NCBI GenBank assembly: GCA_027489965.1
Contig: JAIXZA010000021.1
Location: 1 to 50,575, forward strand
Source of the DNA: Verrucomicrobiaceae bacterium
GTDB taxonomy: Bacteria; Verrucomicrobiota; Verrucomicrobiia; Verrucomicrobiales; Verrucomicrobiaceae
Length of the DNA: 50,575 bases
Reading direction: 5' to 3'
Shown: positions 24,531 through 33,833 of the stretch, piece by piece
Position numbering within the stretch: the stretch's first letter is position 1
How the letters are laid out: the number at the start of each line of letters is the position of its first letter
Translations under genes and position numbers: made by a program
Notes under the pieces: model-generated
Database searches by the model: none
What the model was told of the DNA's origin: nothing
What the model saw: the letters and a program-made list of their open reading frames with translations, nothing else

Positions 24531-25943
24531 ATGGCCTTCATCACAGACGATTTCCTTCTTTCAACCACTGCAGCGCGGAGACTCTATCATACCTTTGCTA
24601 AGGATGAGCCGATTATCGACTATCATAATCATTTGCCACCCAAGGACATTGCAGAAGATCGCCAGTTTAAGAACATCCATGAAATTTGGTTAGAAGGAGA
24701 TCACTACAAATGGCGTGCTATGCGCTGCAATGGAATCCCAGAGCGCCTAATTACAGGGAACGCCACAGCTCGCGACAAATTCCTAGCTTGGGCAGCGACG
24801 GTGCCACAAACACTTCGTAACCCACTTTATCATTGGACCCACATCGAACTGAAACGCTATTTCGGGATCGATACGCTGCTGAACGAAAAAACGGGTCCTG
24901 AGATCTGGGAGCAAACGGAAGCCGCCCTGGCCAAGCCCGAAATGAGTGTGCGCAATATTCTGCGGACCCAAAAAGTGCGGGCCCTCTGCACGACAGATGA
25001 CCCGACAGACGATCTTTCCTGGCATCAGAAATGTGCCGCCGATGGTTTTGAGATCGGTGTTTATCCGACCTTCCGTCCTGACAAAGCCTTTGCTATCTCT
25101 GACTCAAACACCTGGAATGCCTGGTGTGACAAACTCGGTGCTGTAACAAACATGGACATCAACAGCTTTGATAAGCTGCTGACGGCACTCGAAAAACGAC
25201 ACGACTTTTTCCACAGTGTCGGCTGCCGCCTGAGCGACCACGGGTTGACTCATGCTTTTGCTAATTTTGATAGCTCCAAATCTACCCAACGCATTTTTGA
25301 CCGCTATCGTGGCTCTAATGTGCGGAAGATTTACCAGGAGGATATCGAGACCCTGGCTACTCATGTGATGATGCATGTCGGTCGGCTCAATGCCAAGAAA
25401 GGCTGGACCATGCAGCTACACCTCGGTGCGGTCAGGAACAACAATACCCGCCTGGCTCGTGAAATCGGGGCTGATGTGGGTTGTGATAGCATTGGCGACT
25501 ATTCCCAAGCGGAAAATCTCTCCCGCTTCCTTGACGCACTGGATAACGAAAACGCCCTGCCAAAAACGGTTCTCTACAACGTCAACCCTGCGGACAACTA
25601 TGTCTTTGGCACGATGGCGGGTAACTTTGCCGATGGTACAACCCCAGGCAAAGTGCAGTTCGGCTCAGGTTGGTGGTTTGTGGATCAAAAAGAAGGCATG
25701 GAGTGGCAGATCAATGCGCTGAGCAATCTGGGCCTACTCAGCCGTTTCATTGGCATGCTGACGGACAGCCGCAGCTTCATGAGTTTCCCACGCCATGAAT
25801 ACTTCCGCCGCACCCTTTGCAATCTGCTAGGCAACGATGTCGAAGCGGGCTTACTCCCCAACGATGATGTGCTGGTCGGTGGCATGGTGAGAAACATCTG
25901 CTACTCAAATGCCAAGTCCTACCTTGACCTCGTGAAGTCCTAA
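24531..25943 (+). CDS. uxaC: Glucuronate (uronate) isomerase
   Basis: The protein has 470 residues, the usual length. It converts D-glucuronate to fructuronate and D-galacturonate to tagaturonate, the first step of hexuronate breakdown. Typical family sequence is clear: FAKDEPIIDYHNHLPP (amidohydrolase-fold metal site), IWLEGDHYKWRAMRCNG, CTTDDPTDDLSWHQ, MQLHLGAVRNNNTR, GCDSIGDYSQ, GSGWWFVDQKEGMEWQ and MLTDSRSFMSFPRHEYFRR. No other hexuronate genes adjoin it. It converges with the thioredoxin-like gene with only nine bases between stops. Confidence 0.97.
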   Translation: MAFITDDFLLSTTAARRLYHTFAKDEPIIDYHNHLPPKDIAEDRQFKNIHEIWLEGDHYKWRAMRCNGIPERLITGNATARDKFLAWAATVPQTLRNPLYHWTHIELKRYFGIDTLLNEKTGPEIWEQTEAALAKPEMSVRNILRTQKVRALCTTDDPTDDLSWHQKCAADGFEIGVYPTFRPDKAFAISDSNTWNAWCDKLGAVTNMDINSFDKLLTALEKRHDFFHSVGCRLSDHGLTHAFANFDSSKSTQRIFDRYRGSNVRKIYQEDIETLATHVMMHVGRLNAKKGWTMQLHLGAVRNNNTRLAREIGADVGCDSIGDYSQAENLSRFLDALDNENALPKTVLYNVNPADNYVFGTMAGNFADGTTPGKVQFGSGWWFVDQKEGMEWQINALSNLGLLSRFIGMLTDSRSFMSFPRHEYFRRTLCNLLGNDVEAGLLPNDDVLVGGMVRNICYSNAKSYLDLVKS

Positions 25944-25952
25944 AAACTGACT

Positions 25953-26510
25953 TCAGACTTTCCACTTGATGCCGCAGCCTGTGCTGGGCCGTTGATTTTC
26001 CAGCGGTCCCTCATTGGCCAGCATCCGTGTCACTGCGGTGCGCATGTCCGCACCCGTGACAGGCTCACTGTTCCGAGGACGTGAGGCATCAAACTGTCCG
26101 CAGTAAACCAGCTTTAGTTCGCCATCAAAAAGATAGAAATCCGGGGTGCAGGCGGCTACATAGGACTTGGCCACCGACTGATCTTCGTCAAACAAATAGG
26201 GGAAAGCCCAATCATACTTAGCGGAGAACTCGATCATTTTGTCGGGTGCATCCGCTGGGTAGTTTTGAGTGTCATTGGAGTTGATCGCCACGACACCGAT
26301 TCCCAGTCCATCGACCTCTTTGGCAAAAGCACTGAGAGCCTCTGCCAGATGCACGACAAAGGGACAGTGATTGCAGACAAACATCACCAGAAGTCCGCGC
26401 GGCCCACGCACATCATCCAAGGTGAACGATTGCCCATGAGCATCGGGAAGCTCAAATTCAGGTGCATAGGAAGCGATGGGAAGGACACGAGTGGAGGGAG
26501 TTTCAGCCAT
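25953..26510 (-). CDS. Thioredoxin-family redox protein (AhpC/TSA-like)
   Basis: The protein has 185 residues with no signal peptide. The fold begins APEFELPDAHGQSFTLDDV. The redox motif is CNHCPFV (VMFVCNHCPFVVHL), followed by VAINSNDTQNYPADAPDKM and the cis-Pro region ACTPDFYLFDG. This pattern is a widespread bacterial thioredoxin family of unknown substrate. The C-terminal STGCGIKW, with a further Cys, is a family feature. It lies about 97 bases after birA on the same strand and could be the last gene of that operon. Confidence 0.9.
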   Translation of the reverse strand: MAETPSTRVLPIASYAPEFELPDAHGQSFTLDDVRGPRGLLVMFVCNHCPFVVHLAEALSAFAKEVDGLGIGVVAINSNDTQNYPADAPDKMIEFSAKYDWAFPYLFDEDQSVAKSYVAACTPDFYLFDGELKLVYCGQFDASRPRNSEPVTGADMRTAVTRMLANEGPLENQRPSTGCGIKWKV

Positions 26511-26607
26511 AAGGATTCAGGGTTTGCCGTTCAAGAGAGCTTGGCGCAGCTCAAAGGAACGCACAGTCTTTCTTTGAAGAAGCAGTTATCTTCCAAAAGA
26601 TGTTTGT

Positions 26608-27402
26608 TCACATGACTTGGCGCACGCCTTCCGCGCTACTGAGCGTCGTGAGTGAACCATCTGGGAGAACAAGCACAAGATGACCCTCAGCATTGAGATC
26701 CAAAGCACGACCAAAGACCTCGCGTCCGTCAACTGTCGCGCGGATCTGGCGGCCTAAAAGCCAGCTGCGGACTCGCACCTCAGCGATGACTTCATGAAAG
26801 CCCTGATCCATGCGCTGAAACTGAGTGTTGAACTGCTTCAAGATCGTCATGGCCAATGACTGGCGATCCAACTCGCGAACAGAGGGTGCATTGAGCTCCT
26901 GCAAAAGCGAGGTCGCTTGGCCGGTCAACTCTGAGGGGAACTTGCGATTGTTCACATTCATCCCAACCCCCAGAACCAAGGCTAGCTCACCTTTCACCGT
27001 GACCGCTTCAGCCAAAAGACCACAGATCTTGCGATCATTGAGATAAAGATCATTGGGCCACTTGATCTGAGGCTTCAGCGGCAACTCGATTTCCACCGCA
27101 CGGCATAAGGCTAGTGCTGCCAAAGTGGTCAGTCTTGGCCAAAAGACCATCGGAGCCTCGGGTCTGAGCAAGAGAGAAAACATGAAGTCTTTGCCTTTGG
27201 CAGAGGACCAGCGGTTGTCCCGCCGCCCACGCCCCGCCGTCTGCGATTCGGCAAACAGGATCAACCCTGAATCCTCACCCGCCAAGGCAGCCTTCCGCAC
27301 TTCGTCGCTCGTGGATCCCACCTCATCGACCACCTGCACACGCCAGGGTAACGATTCTTGAGCACAGGCGTTATTGAGACCTTCAGCATTCAATGCACTC
27401 AT
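26608..27402 (-). CDS. birA: Biotin--[acetyl-CoA-carboxylase] ligase
   Basis: The protein has 264 residues. It is the catalytic type without an N-terminal DNA-binding domain, so it should act as an enzyme and not as the biotin repressor. Motifs: VGSTSDEVR, the biotinyl-AMP loop AGRGRRDNRW, FSLLLRP, IKWPNDLYLNDRKICGLL and GVGMNVNN. A C-terminal SH3-like domain ends LPDGSLTTLSSAEG. The start overlaps the stop of the CDF transporter gene by 4 bp. Confidence 0.96.
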   Translation of the reverse strand: MSALNAEGLNNACAQESLPWRVQVVDEVGSTSDEVRKAALAGEDSGLILFAESQTAGRGRRDNRWSSAKGKDFMFSLLLRPEAPMVFWPRLTTLAALALCRAVEIELPLKPQIKWPNDLYLNDRKICGLLAEAVTVKGELALVLGVGMNVNNRKFPSELTGQATSLLQELNAPSVRELDRQSLAMTILKQFNTQFQRMDQGFHEVIAEVRVRSWLLGRQIRATVDGREVFGRALDLNAEGHLVLVLPDGSLTTLSSAEGVRQVM

Positions 27403-28307
27403 GGCAATCGATCATCTGGATGTAGCTCATCATGATCCCCCACGCACTCCAGATGCGTGGTGATCTGCACCTGATGATCGACGCTATGCTGCACCGCAGA
27501 TTCGATCTCTGTCGCCGTACGGTGAGCCTCACGCAGAGAGATGTCATCTGGGAAAAGAAAATGCACGTCCACGTAGTGTACGTGCCCCGAATTGCGATGA
27601 CGCAAAGCGTGAAAGGTCACCCCATGCTTGGCTGTTTCCCGGGCCAGAGTCTGATCCAAAACTAGCGTCACCGCCGGGTCCGCGTGATCCATGAGACCGA
27701 TCACACTTTGCCGGAGCAAGTCATAACCAGAAACAAGAATATTGCCGGCCATGAGCAATCCACACACCGGATCCCACCAGGCCTGGCCCGTCAAATGCAT
27801 CAATCCCAAACCCACCAAAGCACCTAGGCTGGTCCAGCAATCGGTGAGGACATGCTTTCCGTTAGAAACGAGAATGAGTGAGTTTCCGCCACGACCCGTC
27901 CGCAAAAGATACCAGCCAAGCACGCCATTGATCACAATGGTTAGGACCGTGATCCAGACACCTGAACTGAGGTTAGCCACCTCTGCCCCAGCAATCCAGC
28001 GGCGCACCGATTCATAAATGATGAAGACGGCCGCTAAAACGATCAACCCGCCTTCCACACCGGCAGAGAAAAATGAAATTTTACTGTGGCCATAGCGATG
28101 ATCCTCATCCGCAGGCTGACTAGCTAACCAAAGGCTATATGTAGCAAAAATAACTGCCGCCACATGCACCACCGACTCGGCAGCATCCCCAAGAATCGCC
28201 GCTGAACCAGTCAGTAAGTAAGCACCCATCTTCAGCACCAGCATCACAAAGCCAGTGACCAAAGACAGCCTCATGGCAAAAGAGGATTTGGAGGAAGATG
28301 CCGTCAT
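27399..28307 (-). CDS. Cation diffusion facilitator (CDF) family metal transporter
   Basis: The protein has 302 residues with about six membrane helices and a cytoplasmic C-terminal domain. Family marks are SAAILGDAAESVVHVAAVIF in helix 2, HRYGHSKISFFSAGVEG in the following loop and a second metal-site helix KHVLTDCWTSLGALVG. In helix 2 the usual second Asp of the metal site appears as Glu (GDAAE), so the metal preference is uncertain. It exports divalent metals by proton exchange. It overlaps birA and the HAD gene by 4 bp each, forming a tight operon. Confidence 0.92.
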   Translation of the reverse strand: MTASSSKSSFAMRLSLVTGFVMLVLKMGAYLLTGSAAILGDAAESVVHVAAVIFATYSLWLASQPADEDHRYGHSKISFFSAGVEGGLIVLAAVFIIYESVRRWIAGAEVANLSSGVWITVLTIVINGVLGWYLLRTGRGGNSLILVSNGKHVLTDCWTSLGALVGLGLMHLTGQAWWDPVCGLLMAGNILVSGYDLLRQSVIGLMDHADPAVTLVLDQTLARETAKHGVTFHALRHRNSGHVHYVDVHFLFPDDISLREAHRTATEIESAVQHSVDHQVQITTHLECVGDHDELHPDDRLP

Positions 28308-28996
28308 GCCTTTAGCAATAGCTCACAGATCCGATCCGTCTCTAACAAATGATCCAAACACTGCCATGGCTGATGAATCCGCAGTGCGTCCGCTTGAAAA
28401 TGCCCCGTCCCAACGGCTAAGCAACGCGCACCGATGGCATGGGCACAGGCAATGTCTTTCGGCGTATCACCGATCACGATCACATCCTCCACCGCATATT
28501 CACGCCCCGTCGCCTGCGACATGCGCTGCATGGCCACCGGCCCGAGCAGATTCCGATCCTCCGCATCATCGCCAAAGGCCCCGTCCACAAACCATGAACT
28601 TAGATCAAAACGGGCCAGCTTCAGCTCCGCCCCACGGCGCACATTGCCCGTGAGCAGGCCAATATCAGCGACGCCTTGAGCATGAAGCGCAGCCAGCAGA
28701 GCACCAACGCCCGGCAAAGTCTGCCCAGCAAAACTTTCATGCTGAAGCCGACGATTCAAATGCCCCAGGTAACAGGTCAAATAAGCCTCCATCGCCTCAG
28801 GCACAAAGTCGTGCCCGACCTGGTTAAACAATCGCCGCAGCACCCCGCCGTCCGTTGCGCCAGCTAGATCCAAAGGTGGCAATTCATGCCGAGAAACACC
28901 AAAGATTTCTTCTGCAGCATCCAGTAAGGAGGCCCCGCCAGCGCCACCCGTGTCGAGCAAAGTTCCATCAATATCGAAAAGTAAAAGTCGTGGCAT
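28304..28996 (-). CDS. HAD-family hydrolase (phosphoglycolate phosphatase-like)
   Basis: The protein has 230 residues. Motif I is LLLFDIDGTLLDTGG with the nucleophile and general acid Asp pair. The helical cap follows, motif II is GLLTGN, and motifs III/IV are around VIVIGDTPKDIACA. This arrangement fits the Gph/PGP branch with a subfamily-I cap. The substrate cannot be read from sequence. It is first in the HAD-CDF-birA operon and divergent from the AraC regulator with about 120 bases between starts. Confidence 0.92.
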   Translation of the reverse strand: MPRLLLFDIDGTLLDTGGAGGASLLDAAEEIFGVSRHELPPLDLAGATDGGVLRRLFNQVGHDFVPEAMEAYLTCYLGHLNRRLQHESFAGQTLPGVGALLAALHAQGVADIGLLTGNVRRGAELKLARFDLSSWFVDGAFGDDAEDRNLLGPVAMQRMSQATGREYAVEDVIVIGDTPKDIACAHAIGARCLAVGTGHFQADALRIHQPWQCLDHLLETDRICELLLKA

Positions 28997-29118
28997 AATT
29001 TAAGTCCCCTGCCTTTAAGCGGCAGAAACACAGATGAAAGCAGAATGACAAAATTCAGCCGCATCAGACGGCACCCGCCATGCTAAAAAAGGAGTAGGAA
29101 TCGGCTAATCCAGACCGT

Positions 29119-29994
29119 ATGTCATATCCCATCATGACAAATCCAGTCGAGGAAACCGTCTTTATCCATAATTTATATGCCACCCCTGCCGAGTGGCAGC
29201 GTGACTTGTTTTATTCCGTCGTCCGCGGTGGACAACTCAAGGCTGGTCCCGAACACCGGATTCAAAGAGAAACCTATCCCGGACATGAGCTGATTTTTTG
29301 CACAGCCGGCCAAGGCTGGATTCAAGTGAATGGCAAACGCCATGAAATATCGGCCAATGACCTCGTCTGGGTGAACTGCCATCACCCGCACGCCTACGGA
29401 TCCGACGCCAAACAGCCCTGGGAACTTTACTGGATACGGGTCGAAGGCAGGCCTTTGGAAAAAGTGGCCAACCTCCTGGAAATGAGATCTCAGCCCGTCA
29501 TCCGGAACATCGATCCAGAGAAAGCCTCAAAGGAATTTGAACTGATCCTTCAGCATATGGTCGGTAACCGACCAAGCGATGCCGCCCTGATCAATGCCGC
29601 AGTAACCGCCATCATTGCCCTAGTTTTTCATGCCCGTCTTTCAGATTCAGAGTCGATCCAACCAGAATTGCCCATGCCTGTGCAAAAGGCTCTGGAAAAG
29701 ATGCGCCTTTACTTCCATACCCCGATTCGCGTCGTCGAGCTAGCCCAACTCGCCAGCATGAGTGAGAGCCACTTTAGCCGCCAATTTAAAGCCGCCATTG
29801 GCACGAGCCCAATCGACTGGCTACGACGAGAGCGTATCAACCAGGCCAAGCATCGCCTCATTGAAAGCGATGACGCCATTAAAGAAATCGCCCGGCAAGT
29901 CGGCTACAGCGACCAATTTTTCTTCAGCAAAGACTTCAAAAAAATGACCCAGCTCACGCCATCCAAATTCCGTGAACAGGAACAACAGGCCTAA
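29119..29994 (+). CDS. AraC-family transcriptional regulator
   Basis: The protein has 291 residues. The N-terminal cupin-like sensing domain (about 30-130) contains PGHELIFCTAGQGWIQVNGK and DLVWVNCHHPHAYGS, as in sugar-responsive AraC proteins. The C-terminal double helix-turn-helix (190-288) contains VVELAQLASMSESHFSRQFK, GTSPIDWLRRERI and IKEIARQVGYSDQFFFSKDF. An alternative ATG lies five codons downstream. The effector and target genes are unknown. The nearest sugar gene, uxaC, is about 3 kb away. Confidence 0.93.
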   Translation: MSYPIMTNPVEETVFIHNLYATPAEWQRDLFYSVVRGGQLKAGPEHRIQRETYPGHELIFCTAGQGWIQVNGKRHEISANDLVWVNCHHPHAYGSDAKQPWELYWIRVEGRPLEKVANLLEMRSQPVIRNIDPEKASKEFELILQHMVGNRPSDAALINAAVTAIIALVFHARLSDSESIQPELPMPVQKALEKMRLYFHTPIRVVELAQLASMSESHFSRQFKAAIGTSPIDWLRRERINQAKHRLIESDDAIKEIARQVGYSDQFFFSKDFKKMTQLTPSKFREQEQQA

Positions 29995-30053
29995 ACCTCA
30001 AGTCGATTGGGCATCGACTTGCGTGCTGCGTTTGGGAGGCTACCATCACAGCC

Positions 30054-30545
30054 GTGCCCGCCCAACCCACTAGCCCACGACAACTTTTCCAAATGCTCGA
30101 CAACGGGCAAATGACGCGTGATGAATTCCGCGAGGCGATGAAGCTCCATGCGCTGGAAATCATCGACGAAATGGAAGAAGATCACCTCAATCCAGTGGCC
30201 GCACTCTTGGAACAAGTGACCAGTCGGCGTGCAGCTTCCAGATTACTCAAGAAAAACAGCGAGTCTCTCGTGCGCGAGGTGTTACTGACACTCTCAGAAA
30301 TCGAAGACTTCCCTCCTGCACGCTGGCTCTGGAATGCCGCTCATCCGCACATTCCATTGCACGCCTTTTTTCGCAGCAAACGAGTGCCCATTTTCCAGGT
30401 ACTGTCCTTAGACGCCATGCCTCAGCTCATCATCCTCAGCGTCGAATACGGCGTTGCAGGAAGCGACCGCATCTTCCGTGAGGAATTCCGATTGCGCCGA
30501 GATCGTCGAGCCCAATTAGGATTGGAACAGCGCAAGTTGCTGTAA
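30054..30545 (+). CDS. Conserved hypothetical helical protein
   Basis: The protein has 163 residues from a GTG start, with no signal peptide or membrane segment. It begins TSPRQLFQMLDNGQMTRDEF, then helices REAMKLHALEIIDEMEEDH and NPVAALLEQVTSRRAASRLL. The C-terminal half contains LSLDAMPQLIILSVEYG and a basic-acidic helix EEFRLRRDRRAQLG. I do not recognise the family. It follows the AraC gene on the same strand by 60 bases and may be co-transcribed. Confidence 0.7.
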   Translation: MPAQPTSPRQLFQMLDNGQMTRDEFREAMKLHALEIIDEMEEDHLNPVAALLEQVTSRRAASRLLKKNSESLVREVLLTLSEIEDFPPARWLWNAAHPHIPLHAFFRSKRVPIFQVLSLDAMPQLIILSVEYGVAGSDRIFREEFRLRRDRRAQLGLEQRKLL

Positions 30546-30638
30546 CTTTTGCCACTCACTTTGATTCAGTAAGATCGCAAAATATCCCCTATGAAAACAA
30601 CAGATCGCCCGTTTCATCTTCGCCAACCTTCCTCTTTG

Positions 30639-31643
30639 ATGAAAACTTACCTGTCACTCCTGATCATCCCCAGCTTGCTGCCGCTCGCCCTTCATGCGCA
30701 AGCACCAGAGGTTATCCCACCTGCGGTTGAGAAGCCAAAACTGACCGACCAACAAGTCACCAGTGTTCTTGGCCAGCTCAAGGTTTTAGAGGCAGACATC
30801 CTGGCCAAGCGGGGCACCAGCCTTTCCTCCATCATGGCAAAACTCAATGATGGCATGGCTAGTGATGCCGCTGCACAAAAGCTCTACACGGAATGTGAAC
30901 TCGTGGTGAACAGTGAGCGCAAAGAAGAAAGCAAAGCCGAAGCTCGCGCGCGTGCTGAGCAGCTTGAGCGCCGACTTGAAGGCGGCAAAGGCAAAGGCGC
31001 CACCACCACCGACGAGGGTGACCCCGCTCTGGGCATTCGTCTCGGCTTGCGATACCTCATCATGACCTTAGAGGCCCATGAGGCCAAAGAAGAAGATTTT
31101 AAAAAGATGGCGCCCAAGCTCCAAACTTATATCCAAGACCTCGTCGCCTCTGCGCCTAAGCTCAAAGGCCGTGCTTTAACCATGATCAATCGTGTGTGCA
31201 GTGAAGGCAGCCCCGTGGTAGAAGCCTTTCAATTGAATCGCTACCTAGAACGGGAAGGCTGGAGCAACAACCCAACGGCTATCGGTAGCATGTACAGCGA
31301 AACGATTTTAAAAATGGCTGAAGCCGAGGCTAAGGATAGCCTTCCCACCCTCTGGGATTCTCGAATCACGGCTGAGGCCGCTTTCCGCAAAGAAAACATG
31401 ACTGTGCCTGAGCATGCTCTTTGGCTGCAAAATGAACTTCCAGCTCTGCGTTGGGATCGTGCTACCTACCTCTATGAAAAAGGTCCCTCGGCCATCAATG
31501 CCATGGGGGATATGCTGAAAAACATCAAAGAAAACCCCGGCCACGCGGATGCCCCAAACTGGGTCCAACAGTTGCGCCAATTGGTCAATCAGTCCTCCCC
31601 TACCCCAGTCAGCAGTGAGGCTGATAAGCCTGATTTCAAGTGA
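30639..31643 (+). CDS. Secreted hypothetical protein, helical
   Basis: The protein has 334 residues starting MKTYLSLLIIPSLLPLALHA, a signal peptide cleaved near LHAQA. The mature part is alpha-helical and rich in Lys, Glu and Ala (ERKEESKAEARARAEQLERR), with possible coiled coil. Family unknown. The frame is open to an ATG at 30591. The internal ATG is preferred for signal-peptide quality. It is followed after only two bases by the kinase gene dgkA, so the pair are probably co-transcribed. Confidence 0.7.
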   Translation: MKTYLSLLIIPSLLPLALHAQAPEVIPPAVEKPKLTDQQVTSVLGQLKVLEADILAKRGTSLSSIMAKLNDGMASDAAAQKLYTECELVVNSERKEESKAEARARAEQLERRLEGGKGKGATTTDEGDPALGIRLGLRYLIMTLEAHEAKEEDFKKMAPKLQTYIQDLVASAPKLKGRALTMINRVCSEGSPVVEAFQLNRYLEREGWSNNPTAIGSMYSETILKMAEAEAKDSLPTLWDSRITAEAAFRKENMTVPEHALWLQNELPALRWDRATYLYEKGPSAINAMGDMLKNIKENPGHADAPNWVQQLRQLVNQSSPTPVSSEADKPDFK

Positions 31644-31645
31644 TC

Positions 31646-31984
31646 ATGGTCTCTGCTCTGCTTCGCAGCTTTCGCTGTGCCTTTGCCGGCATTGGCTGGG
31701 CACTGCGCACCCAGAGAAATTTAAGGATTCATGCACTGGCCACCCTCTGCGTTGTCAGTCTTGGCTTCGCGGTCAACCTCACTGCCTGGAAATGGTGTGC
31801 CATTCTCAGCTGCATCAGCCTCGTCTGGATGGCCGAGCTCATGAACAGCGCGTTAGAAGTTCTCTGCGACCGCATCACCACCGATCCCGATGAGCACATC
31901 CGCCGAGCCAAAGACGCGGCTGCAGGCGCGGTCCTAGTCTGTGCCATCATCAGCATCATCGTCGCCGGGATCGTCTTTCTTTGA
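31646..31984 (+). CDS. dgkA: Diacylglycerol/undecaprenol kinase
   Basis: The protein has 112 residues and three membrane helices, the usual DgkA size. The diagnostic active-site pattern is present: MAELMNSALEVLCDRI followed by IRRAKDAAAGAVLV (ENxAIE...AKDxAAGAV type). It also has the amphipathic start SFRCAFAGIGWALRTQRN. In most bacteria outside the enterics this enzyme phosphorylates undecaprenol for cell-wall lipid carrier supply. A GTG at 31640 is an alternative start overlapping the previous gene. Confidence 0.9.
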   Translation: MVSALLRSFRCAFAGIGWALRTQRNLRIHALATLCVVSLGFAVNLTAWKWCAILSCISLVWMAELMNSALEVLCDRITTDPDEHIRRAKDAAAGAVLVCAIISIIVAGIVFL

Positions 31985-32066
31985 ATCCGAATGAAGGAAA
32001 AGACGATTTTTACCCGTCATGATGAGTCTCGCATAAGCGTTCCTCTGTTGCCACTTAGCCGTCTTC

Positions 32067-33833
32067 ATGTTAACTCCTCTCTCCATGTCTGATTACCGTT
32101 CCCTTAGTTCCGCCCTTTTGGCCCTAGCAGCCCTTTCAGCCCCTGCGGCAGAGAAAGTGGATTTTTCCAATCAAGTAAAGCCGATCCTCGAAGCGGCCTG
32201 CACTCACTGCCACGGTGCTGAGAAGGACAAAGGCGACTTCCGACTGCACACCAAGGAAGACATGATGAAGGGAAATGAAAATGGCCCAGGGTTGACTGCC
32301 AAAGATCTCACCAAGAGTGCCATCTACACGACGCTGATTCTCCCGCATGATGATGAAATGGTCATGCCACCGGAAAAAGAAGGTCTGCTGGATAAAACCC
32401 AGATCGACGTCATCAAAGGCTGGATTGAGCAGGGTGCAGACTGGCCTGCTGGTGTGACTTTGGCCGTGAAACCACGCATCGACTTCGTGAAGCACATTCA
32501 GCCAATTCTTGAGCAGAACTGTGTCAGCTGCCATAACCCTGAAAAAGCCAAGGGTGATTTTATCCTCAGTAGCAAAAAGGAAGCTTTCGAAACCGGCGAA
32601 AACGCTCCAAACATCGTTCCTTTCGACCTTGCCAAGAGCGCCATCTATCACTCGACCACGCTGGATGCTGAGGATGATGACCTGATGCCACCCAAGAAAA
32701 GTGGTGGCCCGCTGAAGAAAGAAGAGATCGCCATGCTGAAAGGCTGGGTCGAGCAGGGTGCCGTCTGGCCAGATGACATCAAACTGAAAGCCAAAGAGAA
32801 AGGTGCCGTCGCCACGAACAACCCCGACACCCTGGAACTGGTCAAAAAGATCCACGCTTTCATCGTCCAGACCTCCAAAGAAAAAACAGAGGCAGACATG
32901 AAGTCCTATGACAGCAAAGTCCCTAAAACAGGAGCACCATACTCCATGGTCGCCATCAAGGGGGGCGAATTTCTGATGGGTAGCCCAGATAGCGAAGCTG
33001 ATCGGATCGACGATGAAGGTCCGCAGGTGAAAAAGCAGATCAAACCTTTCTGGATGGGCAAATACGAAGTCACCTGGGATGAATACGAGCCCTTCCAACT
33101 CACCAGCGATGGCCGTAACAAAGATGGCAGCCGCAAAGTGTGGACTCCGAATGACAAGCCAGAAGACCTTATTTCCCAACCGACCCCACCTTACCAGCCG
33201 ATGGACTTTGGTATGGGCCGCAATGGTTTCCCAGCTATCTGCATGACCCAACATGCGGCCAACAAATACTGCCAATGTCTCAGCGCTCAAACCGGGCACT
33301 TCTACCGCTTACCGACGGAAGCCGAGTGGGAATACGCCGCTCGCGCCGGCACGACGACCGCCTACTTCTGGGGCGATGACGCCTCCAAGCTCAGCGAGTA
33401 CGCCTGGTTCTTTGAAAACGCACCCAACTTCCAATACAGCCTCATCGGCAAGAAGAAGCCAAACCCATGGGGCCTATACGACATCTATGGCAACGTCTGC
33501 GAGTGGTGCATCGACCAATATGCTGAGACCACCTACAAATCCTGGGCTGCAGACGCAGCGACGGGCAGTCTTGGCAATGCTTGGGTCAAATCCAAGACTC
33601 CCTATCCGCATGTCGCCAGAGGCGGCACCTATGATGACGATGCAGACATGTGCCGTAGTTCATCACGCAAGCCTTCTGAGCCCGGCTGGAAGCAGCAGGA
33701 CCCACAATTGCCGAAGAGTATTTGGTATCTCACTGATGCCACTTGGCTGGGCTTCCGCATCGTGCGCACGCTGGAAGTACCGACGGTGGAAGAAATGTAC
33801 TCGGCTTGGAATAACGGCGTCGCCCGTGAATAA
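32067..33833 (+). CDS. Secreted two-haem PSCyt1 cytochrome fused to a SUMF1 domain
   Basis: The protein has 588 residues. The signal peptide is within 1-28 ([17 protein letters not shown]), and an ATG six codons in is an alternative start. Two tandem PSCyt1 (planctomycete cytochrome C) domains follow: [18 protein letters not shown] (CxxCH at about 45-49) and [20 protein letters not shown] (about 151-155). Each ends in the family pattern MPP...[17 protein letters not shown]1-fold domain follows (about 292-565: [57 protein letters not shown]). Its catalytic loop reads [16 protein letters not shown], so the first FGE cysteine is absent. It is probably an extracytoplasmic redox protein. It overlaps apbE. 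Confidence 0.92.
   Translation: MLTPLSMSDYRSLSSALLALAALSAPAAEKVDFSNQVKPILEAACTHCHGAEKDKGDFRLHTKEDMMKGNENGPGLTAKDLTKSAIYTTLILPHDDEMVMPPEKEGLLDKTQIDVIKGWIEQGADWPAGVTLAVKPRIDFVKHIQPILEQNCVSCHNPEKAKGDFILSSKKEAFETGENAPNIVPFDLAKSAIYHSTTLDAEDDDLMPPKKSGGPLKKEEIAMLKGWVEQGAVWPDDIKLKAKEKGAVATNNPDTLELVKKIHAFIVQTSKEKTEADMKSYDSKVPKTGAPYSMVAIKGGEFLMGSPDSEADRIDDEGPQVKKQIKPFWMGKYEVTWDEYEPFQLTSDGRNKDGSRKVWTPNDKPEDLISQPTPPYQPMDFGMGRNGFPAICMTQHAANKYCQCLSAQTGHFYRLPTEAEWEYAARAGTTTAYFWGDDASKLSEYAWFFENAPNFQYSLIGKKKPNPWGLYDIYGNVCEWCIDQYAETTYKSWAADAATGSLGNAWVKSKTPYPHVARGGTYDDDADMCRSSSRKPSEPGWKQQDPQLPKSIWYLTDATWLGFRIVRTLEVPTVEEMYSAWNNGVARE

Noticed and set aside
32136..33299. Long open frame on the minus strand opposite the PSCyt1-SUMF1 gene
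   Set aside because: The opposite strand has signal peptide, CxxCH and SUMF1 motifs. The antisense frame has no recognisable domain and is a shadow.
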